A stretch of 64,000 nucleotides of DNA. It comes from Ptiloglossa arizonensis. Taxonomy: Eukaryota > Arthropoda > Insecta > Hymenoptera > Colletidae. The stretch spans positions 8,308,001 through 8,372,000 of the forward strand of contig NW_027478385.1 of NCBI RefSeq assembly GCF_051014685.1. The letters run 5' to 3'. A program made the position numbers and the translations under genes. Position 1 is the first letter of the stretch. Each line of letters starts with the position of its first letter. The notes beneath the pieces are model-generated. The model was not told where the DNA came from. It did no database searches and saw only the letters and a list, made by a program, of their open reading frames with translations. This document shows, in pieces, positions 12,209 through 25,800 of the stretch.

Positions 12209-14509
12209 CAGGATGGCCTAGGGAAAAAATACACATACCTTTGTAATCGGGCGAGTTTCTACTTTCAGATGCAATAGGAATTTTTGGGTTAGGTCAATCC
12301 GTTCGCGAGATATGGGAGTTTGATGCCAAGAAATGATTGAGGAGGCAACAAATTTTTCGCAATTCTGCTGCTCCAAACGCTTAACCAGAATGGCCTAGGG
12401 AAAAAATGCACATACCGTTGTAATCGGGCGAGTTTCTACTTTCAGCTACAATAGGAAGTTTTGGGTTAGGTCAATTCGTTCGCGAGATATGGGACTTTGA
12501 AGCTAAGAAATGGTTGACAAGACAATAAATTTTTTGCAATTCTGCTGCTTCAAACGCTTAACCAGAACGGCCTAGGGAGAAAATACACATACCCCTGTAA
12601 TCGGGCGAGATTCTACTTTCAGTTACAATAGGTATTTTTGGGTTAGGTCAATCCGTTCGCGAGATATGGGACTTTGAAGCTAAGAAATGGTTGACAAGAC
12701 AATAAATTTTTCGCACTTCTGCTGCTCCAATCGCTTAACCAGAATGGCCTAAGGGAAAAATACACGTACCGTTGTAATCGGGCGAGTTTCTACTTTCAAA
12801 TGCAATAGGAATTTTTGGGTTGGATCAATCCGTTCGCGAGATATGGGAGTTTGAAGCTAACAAATGGTTGAGAAGAGAACAAATTTTTCGCAATTCTGCT
12901 GCTCCAAACGCTTAACAAGAATGGCCTAGGGAATAAATACACATACCCTTGTAATCGTGCGAGTTCCTACTTTCAGACGCAATAGGAATTTTTGGGTTAG
13001 GTCAATTCGTTCGCGAGATATGGGACTTTGAAGCTAAGAAATGGTTGACAAGACAATAAATTTTTCGCAATTCTGCTGCTTCAAACGCTTAACCAGAACG
13101 GCCTAGGGAAAAAATACACATACCGTTGTAATCGGGCAAGATTCTACTTTCAGTTACAATAGGTATTTTTGGGTTAGGTCAATCCGTTCGCGAGATATGG
13201 GACTTTGAAGCTAAGAAATGGTTGACAAGACAATAAATTTTTCGCACTTCTGCTGCTCCAATCGCTTAACCAGTATGGCCTAAGGGAAAAATACACGTAC
13301 CGTTGTAATCGGGCGAGTTTCTACTTTCAAATGCAATAGGAATTTTTGGGTTGGGTCAATCCGTTCGCGAGATATGGGACTTTGAATCTAAGAAATGGTT
13401 GACAAGACAATAAATTTTTCGCAATTCTGCGGCTCCTAACGCTTAACCAGGATGGCCTAGGGAAAAAATACACATACCTTTGTAATCGGGCGAGTTTCTA
13501 CTTTCAGATGCAATAGGAATTTTTGGGTTAGGTCAATCCGTTCGCGAGATATGGGAGTTTGAAGCCATGAAATGGTTGAGAAGGCAAAAAATTTTTCGCA
13601 ATTCTGCTGCTCCAAACGCTTAACAAGAATGGCCTAGGGAATAAATACACATACCCTTGTAATCGGGCGAGTTCCTACTTTCAGACGCAATAGGAATTTT
13701 TGGGTTAGGTCAATCCGTTCGCGAGATATGGGAGTTTGAAGCCAAGAAATGGTTGAGAAGGCAAAAAATTTTTCGCAATTCTGCTGCTTCAAACGCTTAA
13801 CCAGACTGGCCTAGGGAAAAAATACACATACCGTTGTAATCGGGCGAGTTTCTACTTTCAGCTACAATAGGAATTTTTGGGTTAGGTCAATTCGTTCGCG
13901 AGATATGGGACTTTGAAGCTAAGAAATGGTTGACAAGACAATAAATTTTTCGCAATTCTGCTGCTTCAAACGCTTAACCAGAACGGCCTGGGGAAAAAAT
14001 ACACATACCGTTGTAATCGGGCAAGATTCTACTTTCAGTTACAATAGGTATTTTTGGGTTAGGTCAATCCGTTCGCGAGATATGGGACTTTGAAGCTAAG
14101 AAATGGTTGACAAGACAATAAATTTTTCGCACTTCTGCTGCTCCAATCGCTTAACCAGAATGGCCTAAGGGAAAAATACACGTACCGTTGTAATCGGGCG
14201 AGTTTCTACTTTCAAATGCAATAGGAATTTTTGGGTTGGATCAATCCGTTCGCGAGATATGGGAGTTTGAAGCTAACAAATGGTTGAGAAGAGAACAAAT
14301 TTTTCGCAATTCTGCTGCTCCAAACGCTTAACTAGAATGGCCTAGGGAAAAAATACACATACCGTTGTAATCGGGCGAGTTTCTACTTTCAGCTACAATA
14401 GGAATTTTTGGGTTAGGTCAATTCGTTCGCGAGATATGGGACTTTGAAGCTAAGAAATGGTTGACAAGACAATAAATTTTTCACAATTCTGCGGCTCCTA
14501 AGGCTTAAC
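12209..14509 (+). repeat. 13-monomer HOR (2301 bp), complete copy
   Basis: Thirteen monomers in the order: CAGGATGG/CCTTTGTAATC/GATGCCAAG; AAAATGCACAT with GGAAGTTTTGGG; GGGAGAAAATAC with GCGAGATTC; CTAAGGG with CAAATGCAATAGG and GCTAACAAATGG; ACAAGAATGG with GAATAAATAC and GAGTTCCTAC; CAGAACGG with GGGCAAGATTC; CAGTATGG; CAGGATGG with GCCATGAAATGG; ACAAGAATGG; CAGACTGG; CAGAACGG; CTAAGGG; CTAGAATGG with CACAATTCTGCGGCTCC. The series starts again at 14510. The same order is seen at 44061-46361 and, starting at another phase, at 29197-31497. Confidence 0.9.
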
Positions 14510-15925
14510 CAGGATGGCCTAGGGAAAAAATACACATACCTTTGTAATCGGGCGAGTTTCTACTTTCAGATGCAATAGGAATTTTTGGGTTAGGTCAATC
14601 CGTTCGCGAGATATGGGAGTTTGATGCCAAGAAATGGTTGAGAAGGCAACAAATTTTTCGCAATTCTGCTGCTCCAAACGCTTAACCAGAATGGCCTAGG
14701 GAAAAAATGCACATACCTTTGTAATCGGGCGAGTTTCTACTTTCAGCTACAATAGGAAGTTTTGGGTTAGGTCAATTCGTTCGCGAGATATGGGACTTTG
14801 AAGCTAAGAAATGGTTGACAAGACAATAAATTTTTCGCAATTCTGCTGCTTCAAACGCTTAACCAGAACGGCCTAGGGAGAAAATACACATACCCTTGTA
14901 ATCGGGCGAGATTCTACTTTCAGTTACAATAGGTATTTTTGGGTTAGGTCAATCCGTTCGCGAGATATGGGACTTTGAAGCTAAGAAATGGTTGACAAGA
15001 CAATAAATTTTTCGCACTTCTGCTGCTCCAATCGCTTAACCAGAATGGCCTAAGGGAAAAATACACGTACCGTTGTAATCGGGCGAGTTTCTACTTTCAA
15101 ATGCAATAGGAATTTTTGGGTTGGATCAATCCGTTCGCGAGATATGGGAGTTTGAAGCTAACAAATGGTTGAGAAGAGAACAAATTTTTCGCAATTCTGC
15201 TGCTCCAAACGCTTAACAAGAATGGCCTAGGGAATAAATACACATACCCTTGTAATCGGGCGAGTTCCTACTTTCAGACGCAATAGGAATTTTTGGGTTA
15301 GGTCAATTCGTTCGCGAGATATGGGACTTTGAAGCTAAGAAATGGTTGACAAGACAATAAATTTTTCGCAATTCTGCTGCTTCAAACGCTTAACCAGAAC
15401 GGCCTAGGGAAAAAATGCACATACCGTTGTAATCGGGCGAGTTTCTACTTTCAGCTACAATAGGAAGTTTTGGGTTAGGTCAATTCGTTCGCGAGATATG
15501 GGACTTTGAAGCTAAGAAATGGTTGACAAGACAATAAATTTTTCGCAATTCTGCTGCTTCAAACGCTTAACCAGAACGGCCTAGGGAGAAAATACACATA
15601 CCGTTGTAATCGGGCGAGATTCTACTTTCAGTTATAATAGGTATTTTTGGGTTAGGTCAATCCGTTCGCGAGATATGGGAGTTTGAAGCCATGAAATGGT
15701 TGAGAAGGCAAAAAATTTTTCGCAATTCTGCTGCTCCAAACGCTTAACAAGAATGGCCTAGGGAATAAATACACATACCCTTGTAATCGGGCGAGTTCCT
15801 ACTTTCAGACGCAATAGGAATTTTTGGGTTAGGTCAATCCGTTCGCGAGATATGGGAGTTTGAAGCCAAGAAATGGTTGAGAAGGCAAAAAATTTTTCGC
15901 AATTCTGCTGCTTCAAACGCTTAAC
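14510..15925 (+). repeat. 13-monomer HOR, truncated copy
   Basis: The first five monomers (14510-15394) repeat the order of 12209-13093 at an offset of 2301. At 15395 the expected CAGAACGG/GGGCAAG monomer is instead a hybrid with AAAATGCACAT and GGAAGTTTTGGG, followed by GTTATAATAGG (15572) and ACAAGAATGG (15749) monomers. The copy is therefore rearranged after its fifth monomer. Confidence 0.85.
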
Positions 15926-18048
15926 CAGACTGGCCTAGCGAAAAAATACACATACCGTTGTAATCGGGCGAGTTTCTACTTTCAGATGCAATAGGAATTT
16001 TTGGGTTAGGTCAATCCGTTCGCGAGGTATGGGATTTTGAAGCTAAGAAATGGTTGAGAAGACAACAAATTTTTCGCACTTCTGCTGCTCCAAACGCTTA
16101 ACCAGAATGGCCTAGGGAAAAAATACACGTACCGCTGTAATCGGGCGAGTTTCTTCTTTCAGATGCAATAGGAATTTTTGGGTTAGGTCAATCCGTTCGC
16201 GAGATATGGGAGTTTGAAGCCAAGAAATGGTTGAGAAGGCAAAAAATTTTTCGCAATTCTGCTGCTCCAAACGCTTAACCAGAATGGGCTAGGGAAAAAA
16301 TACACATACCGCTGTAATCGGGCGATTTTCTACTTTCAGATGCAGTAGGAATTTTTGGGTTAGGTCAATCCGTTCGCGAGATATGGGAGTTTGAAGCCAA
16401 GAAATGGTTGAGAAGGCAAAAAATTTTTCGCAATTCTTCTGCTCCAAACGCTTAACCATAATGGGCTAGGGAAAAAATACACATACCGCTGTAATCGGGC
16501 GATTTTCTACTTTCAGATGCAATAGGAATTTTTGGGTTAGGACAATCCATTCGCGAGATATGGGAGTTTGAAGCCAAGAAATGGTTGAGAAGGCAAAAAA
16601 TTTTTCGCAATTCTGCTGCTCCAAACGCTTAACCAGAATGGCCTAGGGAGAAAATGCACATACCGTTGTAATCCGGCGAGTTTCTACTTTCAGACCCAAC
16701 AGGAAATTTTGGGTTATGTCAATCCGTTCGCGAGATATGGGACTTTGAAGCTAAGAAATGGTTGACCTGACAATAAATTTTTCGCACTTTTGCTGCTCCA
16801 ATCGCTTAACCAGAATGGCCTAAGGGAAAAATACACGTACCGTTGTAATCGGACGAGTTTCTACTTTCAAATGCAATAGGAATTTTTGGGTTGGGTCAAT
16901 CCGTTCGCGAGATGTGGGAGTTTGAAGACAAGAAATGGTTGAGAAGGCAAAAAATTTTTCGCAATTCTGCTGCTCCAGACGCTTCACCAGAATGGCCTAG
17001 GGAAAAAATACACATTCCGTTGTAATCGGGCGAGTTTCTACTTTCAGACGCAACAGGAATTTTTGGGTTAGGTCAATCCGTTCGCGAGATATGGGAGTTT
17101 GAAGCAAAGAAATGGTTGAGAAGACAACAAATTTTTCGCAATTCTGCTGCTCCAGACGCTTCACCAGAATGGCCTCGACAAAAATACACGTACGGTTGTA
17201 ATCGGGCGAGTTTCTACTTTCAAATGCAATAGGAATTTTTGGGTCAGTTCAATCCGTTCGCCAGATGTGGGAGTTTAAAGACAAGAAATGGTTGAGGAGG
17301 CAAAAAATTTTTCGCAATTCTGCTGCTCCAAACGCTTAACCAGAATGGCCTAGGGAACAAATACACGTACCGCTGTAATCGGGCGAGTTTCTACTTTCAG
17401 ATGCAATAGGAATTTTTGGGTTAGGACAATCCATTCGCGAAATATGGGAGTTTGAAGCCAAGAAATGGTTGAGAAGGCAAAAAATTTTTCGCAATTCTGC
17501 TGCTCCAAACGCTTAACCAGAATGGCCTAGGGAAAAAATACACATACCGCCGTAATCGGGCGAGTTTCTAATTTCAGACGCAGCAGGAATTTTTGGGTCA
17601 GTTCAATCCGTTCGCGAGATATGGGAGTTTGAAGCCAAGAAATGGTTGAGAAGGCAAAAAATTTTTCGCAATTCTGCTGCTCCAGACGCTTCACCAGTAT
17701 GGCCTAGGGAAAAAATACACATTCCGTTGTAATCGGGCGAGTTTCTACTTTCAGATGCAACAGGAATTTTTGGGTTTGGTCAATCCGTTCGCGAGATATG
17801 GGAGTTTGAAGCCAAGAAATGGTTGAGAAGGCAAAAAATTTTTCGCAATTCTGCTGCTCCAAACGCTTAACCAGAATGGCCTAGGGAAAAAATACACATA
17901 CCGTTGTAATAGGGCGAGTTTCTACTTTCAGATGCAACAGGAATTTTTGGGTTAGGTCAATCCGTTCGCGAGATATGGGACTTTGAAGCTAAGAAATGGT
18001 TGACAAGACAATAAATTTTTCGCACTTTTGCTGCTCCAATCGCTTAAC
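15926..18048 (+). repeat. Family-1 patch with pieces of the 26-mer HOR
   Basis: After the 13-mer domain the array switches back to GATGCAATAGG and GCCAAGAAATGG monomers. The monomers at 17165-17871 correspond to monomers 11-14 of the 26-mer: the GGCCTCGACAAAAA one-base-short monomer at 17165 equals 1770, followed by GGGAACAAATAC, a plain monomer and CAGTATGG with CACATTCCG. Two adjacent monomers, 16280 and 16457, share GGGCGATTTTCTAC and GGGCTAGGG, seen nowhere else, indicating a local single-monomer duplication. Confidence 0.85.
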
Positions 18049-19683
18049 CAGAATGGCCTAAGGGAAAAATACACATTCCGTTGTAATCGGGCGAGTTTCT
18101 ACTTTCAGACGCAACAGGAATTTTTGGGTTAGGTCAATCCGTTCGCGAGATATGGGACTTTGAAGCTAAGAAATGGTTGACAAGACAATAAATTTTTCGC
18201 ACTTTTGCTGCTCCAATCGCTTAACCAGAATGGCCTAAGGGAAAAATACACGTACCGTTGTAATCGGGCGAGTTTCTACTTTCAAATGCAATAGGAATTT
18301 TTGGGTTAGGTCAATCCGTTCGCGAGATGTGGGAGTTTAGACAAGAAATGGTTGAGGAGGCAAAAAATTTTTCGCAATTCTGCTGCTCCAAACGCTTAAC
18401 CAGAATGGCCTAGGGAAAAAATACACGTACCGCTGTAATCGGGCGAGTTTCTACTTTCAGATGCAATAGGAATTTTTGGGTTAGGACAATCCATTCGCGA
18501 GATATGGGAGTTTGAAGCCAAGAAATGGTTGAGAAGACAAATAATTTTTCGCAATTCTGCTGCCCCAAACGCTTAACCAGAATGGCCTAGGTAAAAAATA
18601 CACATACCGCTGTAATCGGGCGAGTTTCTACTTTCAGTCGCAACAGGAATTTTTGGGTTAGGTCAATCCGTTCGCGAGATATGGGAGTTTGAATCCAAGA
18701 AATGGTTGAGAAGGCAAAAAATTTTTCGCAATTCTGCTGCTCCAAACGCTTAACCAGAATGGCCTAGGGAAAAAATACACATACCGTTGTAATCGGGCGA
18801 GTTTCTACTTTCAGATGCAACAGGAATTTTTGGGATAGGTCAATCCGTTCGCGAGATATGGGAGTTTGAAGCCAAGAAATGGTTGAGAAGGCAAAAAATT
18901 TTTCGCAATTCTGCGGCTCCTAACGCTTAACCAGAATGGCCTAGGGAAAAAATACACATACCGTTGTAATCGGGCGAGTTTCTACTTTCAGATGCAACAG
19001 GAATTTTTGGGTTAGGTCAATCCGTTCGCGAGATATGGGAGTTTGAAGCCAAGAAATGGTTGAGAAGGCAAAAAATTTTTCGCAATTCTGCCGCTCCAAA
19101 CGCTTAACCAGAATGGCCTAAGGAAAAAATACACATACCGTTGTAATCGGGCGAGTTTCTACTTTCAGATGCAACAGGAATTTTTGGGTTAGGTCAATCC
19201 GTTCGCGAGATATGGGAGTTTGAAGCCAAGAAATGGTTGAGAAGGCAAAAAATTTTTCGCAATTCTGCTGCTCCAAACGCTTAACCAGAATGGGCTAAAG
19301 AAAAAATACACATACCGTTGTAATCGGGCGAGTTTCTACTTTCAGACGCAACAGGAATTTTTGGGTTAGGTCAATCCGTTCGCGAGATATGGGACTTTGA
19401 AGCTAAGAAATGGTTGACAAGACAATAAATTTTTCGCACTTTTGCTGCTCCAATCGCTTAACCAGAGTGGCCTAAGGGAAAAATACACGTACCGTTGTAA
19501 TCGGGCGAGTTTCTACTTTCAAATGCAATAGGAATTTTTGGGTTAGGTCAATCCGTTCGCGAGATGTGGGAGTTTGAAGCTAAGAAATGGATGAGAAGAC
19601 AACAAATTTTTTGCACTTCTGCTGCTCCAAACGCTTAACCAGAATGGCCTAGGGAAAAAATACACATACCGCTGTAATCGGGC
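18049..19683 (+). repeat. 1.6-kb family-1 segment, copy 2 of 3
   Basis: Matches 7786-9420 at an offset of 10263, including the two-base deletion in the monomer at 18226 and the CAGAGTGG monomer at 19463. Instead of continuing into 708-bp tetramers as the other two copies do, it changes within the monomer at 19640 to a GATGCCAAG/GGCAACAAA 13-mer-type monomer. This marks a crossover between the two families. Confidence 0.87.
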
Positions 19684-22600
19684 GAGTTTCTACTTTCAGA
19701 TGCAATAGGAATTTTTGGGTTAGGTCAATCCGTTCGCGAGATATGGGAGTTTGATGCCAAGAAATGGTTGAGAAGGCAACAAATTTTTCGCAATTCTGCT
19801 GCTCCAAACGCTTAACCAGAATGGCCTAGGGAAAAAATGCACATACCGTTGTAATCGGGCGAGTTTCTACTTTCAGCTACAATAGGAAGTTTTGGGTTAG
19901 GTCAATTCGTTCGCGAGATATGGGACTTTGAAGCTAGGAAATGGTTGACAAGACAATAAATTTTTCGCAATTCTGCTGCTTCAAACGCTTAACCAGAACG
20001 GCCTAGGGAGAAAATACACATACCCTTGTAATCGGGCGAGATTCTACTTTCAGTTACAATAGGTATTTTTGGGTTAGGTCAATCCGTTCGCGAGATATGG
20101 GACTTTGAAGCTAAGAAATGGTTGACAAGACAATAAATTTTTCGCACTTCTGCTGCTCCAATCGCTTAACCAGAATGGCCTAAGGGAAAAATACACGTAC
20201 CGTTGTAATCGGGCGTGTTTCTACTTTCAAATGCAATAGGAATTTTTGGGTTGGATCAATCCGTTCGCGAGATATGGGAGTTTGAAGCTAACAAATGGTT
20301 GAGAAGAGAACAAATTTTTCGCAATTCTGCTGCTCCAAACGCTTAACAAGAATGGCCTAGGGAATAAATACACATACCATTGTAATCGGGCGAGTTCCTA
20401 CTTTCAGACGCAATAGGAATTTTTGGGTTAGGTCAATTCGTTCGCGAGATATGGGACTTTGAAGCTAAGAAATGGTTGACAAGACAATAAATTTTTCGCA
20501 ATTCTGCTGCTTCAAACGCTTAACCAGAACGGCCTAGGGAAAAAATACACATACCGTTGTAATCGGGCAAGATTCTACTTTCAGTTACAATAGGTATTTT
20601 TGGGTTAGGTCAATCCGTTCGCGAGATATGGGACTTTGAAGCTAAGAAATGGTTGACAAGACAATAAATTTTTCGCACTTCTGCTGCTCCAATCGCTTAA
20701 CCAGTATGGCCTAAGGGAAAAATACACGTACCGTTGTAATCGGGCGAGTTTCTACTTTCAAATGCAATAGGAATTTTTGGGTTGGGTCAATCCGTTCGCG
20801 AGATATGGGACTTTGAAGCTAAGAAATGGTTGACAAGACAATAAATTTTTCGCAATTCTGCGGCTCCTAACGCTTAACCAGGATGGCCTAGGGAAAAAAT
20901 ACACATACCTTTGTAATCGGGCGAGTTTCTACTTTCAGATGCAATAGGAATTTTTGGGTTAGGTCAATCCGTTCGCGAGATATGGGAGTTTGAAGCCATG
21001 AAATGGTTGAGAAGGCAAAAAATTTTTCGCAATTCTGCTGCTCCAAACGCTTAACAAGAATGGCCTAGGGAATAAATACACATACCGTTGTAATCGGGCG
21101 AGTTTCTACTTTCAGATGCAACAGGAATTTTTGGGTTAGGTCAATCCGTTCGCGAGATATGGGAGTTTGAAGCCAAGAAATGGTTGAGAAGGCAAAAAAT
21201 TTTTCGCAATTCTGCGGCTCCTAACGCTTAACCAGAATGGCCTAGGGAAAAAATACACATACCGTTGTAATCGGGCGAGTTTCTACTTTCAGATGCAACA
21301 GGAATTTTTGGGTTAGGTCAATCCGTTCGCGAGATATGGGAGTTTGAAGCCAAGAAATGGTTGAGAAGGCAAAAAATTTTTCGCAATTCTGCCGCTCCAA
21401 ACGCTTAACCAGAATGGCCTAAGGAAAAAATACACATACCGTTGTAATCGGGCGAGTTTCTACTTTCAGATGCAACAGGAATTTTTGGGTTAGGTCAATC
21501 CGTTCGCGAGATATGGGAGTTTGAAGCCAAGAAATGGTTGAGAAGGCAAAAAATTTTTCGCAATTCTGCTGCTCCAAACGCTTAACCAGAATGGGCTAAA
21601 GAAAAAATACACATACCGTTGTAATCGGGCGAGTTTCTACTTTCAGACGCAACAGGAATTTTTGGGTTAGGTCAATCCGTTCGCGAGATATGGGACTTTG
21701 AAGCTAAGAAATGGTTGACAAGACAATAAATTTTTCGCACTTTTGCTGCTCCAATCGCTTAACCAGGGTGGCCTAAGGGAAAAATACACGTACCGTTGTA
21801 ATCGGGCGAGTTTTTACTTTCAAATGCAATAGGAATTTTTGGGTTAGGTCAATCCGTTCGCGAGATGTGGGAGTTTGAAGCTAAGAAATGGATGAGAAGA
21901 CAACAAATTTTTTGCACTTCTGCTGCTCCAAACGCTTAACCAGAATGGCCTAGGGAAAAAATACACATACCGCTGTAATCGGGCGAGTTTCTACTTTCAG
22001 ATGCAATAGGAATTTTTGGGTTAGGTCAATCCGTTCGCGAGATATGGGAGTTTGATGCCAAGAAATGGTTGAGAAGGCAACAAATTTTTCGCAATTCTGC
22101 TGCTCCAAACGCTTAACCAGAATGGCCTAGGGAAAAAATGCACATACCGTTGTAATCGGGCGAGTTTCTACTTTCAGCTACAATAGGAAGTTTTGGGTTA
22201 GGTCAATTCGTTCGCGAGATATGGGACTTTGAAGCTAGGAAATGGTTGACAAGACAATAAATTTTTCGCAATTCTGCTGCTTCAAACGCTTAACCAGAAC
22301 GGCCTAGGGAGAAAATACACATACCCTTGTAATCGGGCGAGATTCTACTTTCAGTTACAATAGGTATTTTTGGGTTAGGTCAATCCGTTCGCGAGATATG
22401 GGACTTTGAAGCTAAGAAATGGTTGACAAGACAATAAATTTTTCGCACTTCTGCTGCTCCAATCGCTTAACCAGAATGGCCTAAGGGAAAAATACACGTA
22501 CCGTTGTAATCGGGCGAGTTTCTACTTTCAAATGCAATAGGAATTTTTGGGTTGGATCAATCCGTTCGCGAGATATGGGAGTTTGAAGCTAACAAATGGT

Positions 22601-22850
22601 TGAGAAGAGAACAAATTTTTCGCAATTCTGCTGCTCCAAACGCTTAACAAGAATGGCCTAGGGAATAAATACACATACCCTTGTAATCGGGCGAGTTCCT
22701 ACTTTCAGACGCAATAGGAATTTTTGGGTTAGGTCAATTCGTTCGCGAGATATGGGACTTTGAAGCTAAGAAATGGTTGACAAGACAATAAATTTTTCGC
22801 AATTCTGCTGCTTCAAACGCTTAACCAGAACGGCCTAGGGAAAAAATACA
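18755..22850 (+). repeat. 2301-bp (13-monomer) tandem duplication of a mixed-family segment
   Basis: 18.78-20.55 kb and 21.08-22.85 kb match at an offset of 2301 bp, exactly 13 monomers. Private variants prove the link: GAAGCTAGGAAATGG occurs at 19931 and 22232 only. The unit holds five family-1 monomers followed by family-2 monomers, so its content is unlike the standard 13-mer even though its length is the same. A few differences separate the copies, e.g. CATACCATTG near 20376 against CATACCCTTG near 22677. Confidence 0.88.
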
Positions 22851-25800
22851 CATACCTTTGTAATCGGGCGAGTTTCTACTTTCAGATGCAATAGGAATTT
22901 TTGGGTTAGGTCAATCCGTTCGCGAGATATGGGAGTTTGAAGCCATGAAATGGTTGAGAAGGCAAAAAATTTTTCGCAATTCTGCTGCTCCAAACGCTTA
23001 ACAAGAATGGCCTAGGGAATAAATACACATACCCTTGTAATCGGGCGAGTTCCTACTTTCAGACGCAATAGGAATTTTTGGGTTAGGTCAATCCGTTCGC
23101 GAGATATGGGAGTTTGAAGCCAAGAAATGGTTGAGAAGGCAAAAAATTTTTCGCAATTCTGCTGCTTCAAACGCTTAACCAGACTGGCCTAGGGAAAAAA
23201 TACACATACCGTTGTAATCGGGCGAGTTTCTACTTTCAGCTACAATAGGAAGTTTTGGGTTAGGTCAATTCGTTCGCGAGATATGGGACTTTGAAGCTAA
23301 GAAATGGTTGACAAGACAATAAATTTTTCGCACTTCTGCTGCTTCAAACGCTTAACCAGAACGGCCTAGGGAGAAAATACACATACCCCTGTAATCGGGC
23401 GAGATTCTACTTTCAGTTACAATAGGTATTTTTGGGTTAGGTCAATCCGTTCGCGAGATATGGGACTTTGAAGCTAAGAAATGGTTGACAAGACAATAAA
23501 TTTTTCGCACTTCTGCTGCTCCAATCGCTTAACAAGAATGGCCTAAGGGAAAAATACACGTACCGTTGTAATCGGGCGAGTTTCTACTTTCAAATGCAAT
23601 AGGAATTTTTGGGTTGGATCAATCCGTTCGCGAGATATGGGAGTTTGAAGCTAACAAATGGTTGAGAAGAGAACAAATTTTTCGCAATTCTGCTGCTCCA
23701 AACGCTTAACAAGAATGGCCTAGGGAATAAATACACATACCCTTGTAATCGGGCGAGTTCCTACTTTCAGACGCAATAGGAATTTTTGGGTTAGGTCAAT
23801 TCGTTCGCGAGATATGGGACTTTGAAGCTAAGAAATGGTTGACAAGACAATAAATTTTTCGCAATTCTGCTGCTTCAAACGCTTAACCAGAACGGCCTAG
23901 GGAAAAAATACACATACCGTTGTAATCGGGCAAGATTCTACTTTCAGTTACAATAGGTATTTTTGGGTTAGGTCAATCCGTTCGCGAGATATGGGACTTT
24001 GAAGCTAAGAAATGGTTGACAAGACAATAAATTTTTCGCACTTCTGCTGCTCCAATCGCTTAACCAGTATGGCCTAAGGGAAAAATACACGTACCGTTGT
24101 AATCGGGCGAGTTTCTACTTTCAAATGCAATAGGAATTTTTGGGTTGGGTCAATCCGTTCGCGAGATATGGGACTTTGAAGCTAAGAAATGGTTGACAAG
24201 ACAATAAATTTTTCGCAATTCTGCGGCTCCTAACGCTTAACCAGGATGGCCTAGGGAAAAAATACACATACCTTTGTAATCGGGCGAGTTTCTACTTTCA
24301 GATGCAATAGGAATTTTTGGGTTAGGTCAATCCGTTCGCGAGATATGGGAGTTTGAAGCCATGAAATGGTTGAGAAGGCAAAAAATTTTTCGCAATTCTG
24401 CTGCTCCAAACGCTTAACATGAATGGCCTAGGGAATAAATACACATACCCTTGTAATCGGGCGAGTTCCTACTTTCAGACGCAATAGGAATTTTTGGGTT
24501 AGGTCAATCCGTTCGCGAGATATGGGAGTTTGAAGCCAAGAAATGGTTGAGAAGGCAAAAAATTTTTCGCAATTCTGCTGCTTCAAACGCTTAACCAGAC
24601 TGGCCTAGGGAAAAAATACACATACCGTTGTAATCGGGCGAGTTTCTACTTTCAAATGCAATAGGAATTTTCGGGTTGGATCAATCCGTTCGCGAGATAT
24701 GGGAGTTTGAAGCTAACAAATGGTTGAGAAGAGAACAAATTTTTCGCAATTCTGCTGCTCCAAACGCTTAACAAGAATGGCCTAGGGAATAAATACACAT
24801 ACCCTTGTAATCGGGCGAGTTCCTACTTTCAGACGCAATAGGAATTTTTGGGTTAGGTCAATTCGTTCGCGAGATATGGGACTTTGAAGCTAAGAAATGG
24901 TTGACAAGACAATAAATTTTTCGCAATTCTGCTGCTTCAAACGCTTAACCAGAACGGCCTAGGGAAAAAATGCACACACCGTTGTAATCGGGCGAGATTC
25001 TACTTTCAGCTACAATAGGAAGTTTTGGGTTAGGTCAATTCGTTCGCGAGATATGGGACTTTGAAGCTAAGAAATGGTTGACAAGACTTTAAATTTTTCG
25101 CAATTCTGCTGCTTCAAACGCTTAACCAGAACGGCCTAGGGAGAAAATACACATACCGTTGTAATCGGGCGAGATTCTACTTTCAGTTATAATAGGTATT
25201 TTTGGGTTAGGTCAATCCGTTCGCGAGATATGGGAGTTTGAAGCCATGAAATGGTTGAGAAGGCAAAAAATTTTTCGCAATTCTGCTGCTCCAAACGCTT
25301 AACAAGAATGGCCTAGGGAATAAATACACATACCGTTGTAATCGGGCGAGTTTCTACTTTCAGCTACAATAGGAATTTTTGGGTTAGGTCAATTCGTTCG
25401 CGAGATATGGGACTTTGAAGCTAAGAAATGGTTGACAAGACAATAAATTTTTCGCAATTCTGCTGCTTCAAACGCTTAACCAGAACGGCCTAGGGAAAAA
25501 ATACACATACCGTTGTAATCGGGCAAGATTCTACTTTCAGTTACAATAGGTATTTTTGGGTTAGGTCAATCCGTTCGCGAGATATGGGACTTTGAAGCTA
25601 AGAAATGGTTGACAAGACAATAAATTTTTCGCACTTCTGCTGCTCCAATCGCTTAACCAGAATGGCCTAAGGGAAAAATACACGTACCGTTGTAATCGGG
25701 CGAGTTTCTACTTTCAAATGCAATAGGAATTTTTGGGTTGGATCAATCCGTTCGCGAGATATGGGAGTTTGAAGCTAACAAATGGTTGAGAAGAGAACAA

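Larger units (their letters stand above)
7870..15983 (+). repeat. Large duplicated segment, copy A (8.1 kb; partner 40253-47835)
   Basis: Near-identical to 40253-47835. The offset is 32383 up to about 11324 and 31852 from 11855 on. The change of 531 bp is exactly three monomers, present here and absent in the partner. Shared private markers include a two-base-short monomer (GGGAGTTTAGACAAG near 8069 and 40450), the three 708-bp tetramers, CAAAAATGG-type family-2 order from 12 to 15.9 kb and GTTGTATCAATCC near 11935 and 43786. Small differences exist, e.g. GGCCAGGGG at 11153 and GGCCTGGGG at 13986 against GGCCTAGGG in the partner. The match ends near offset 58 of monomer 15926. Confidence 0.9.
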
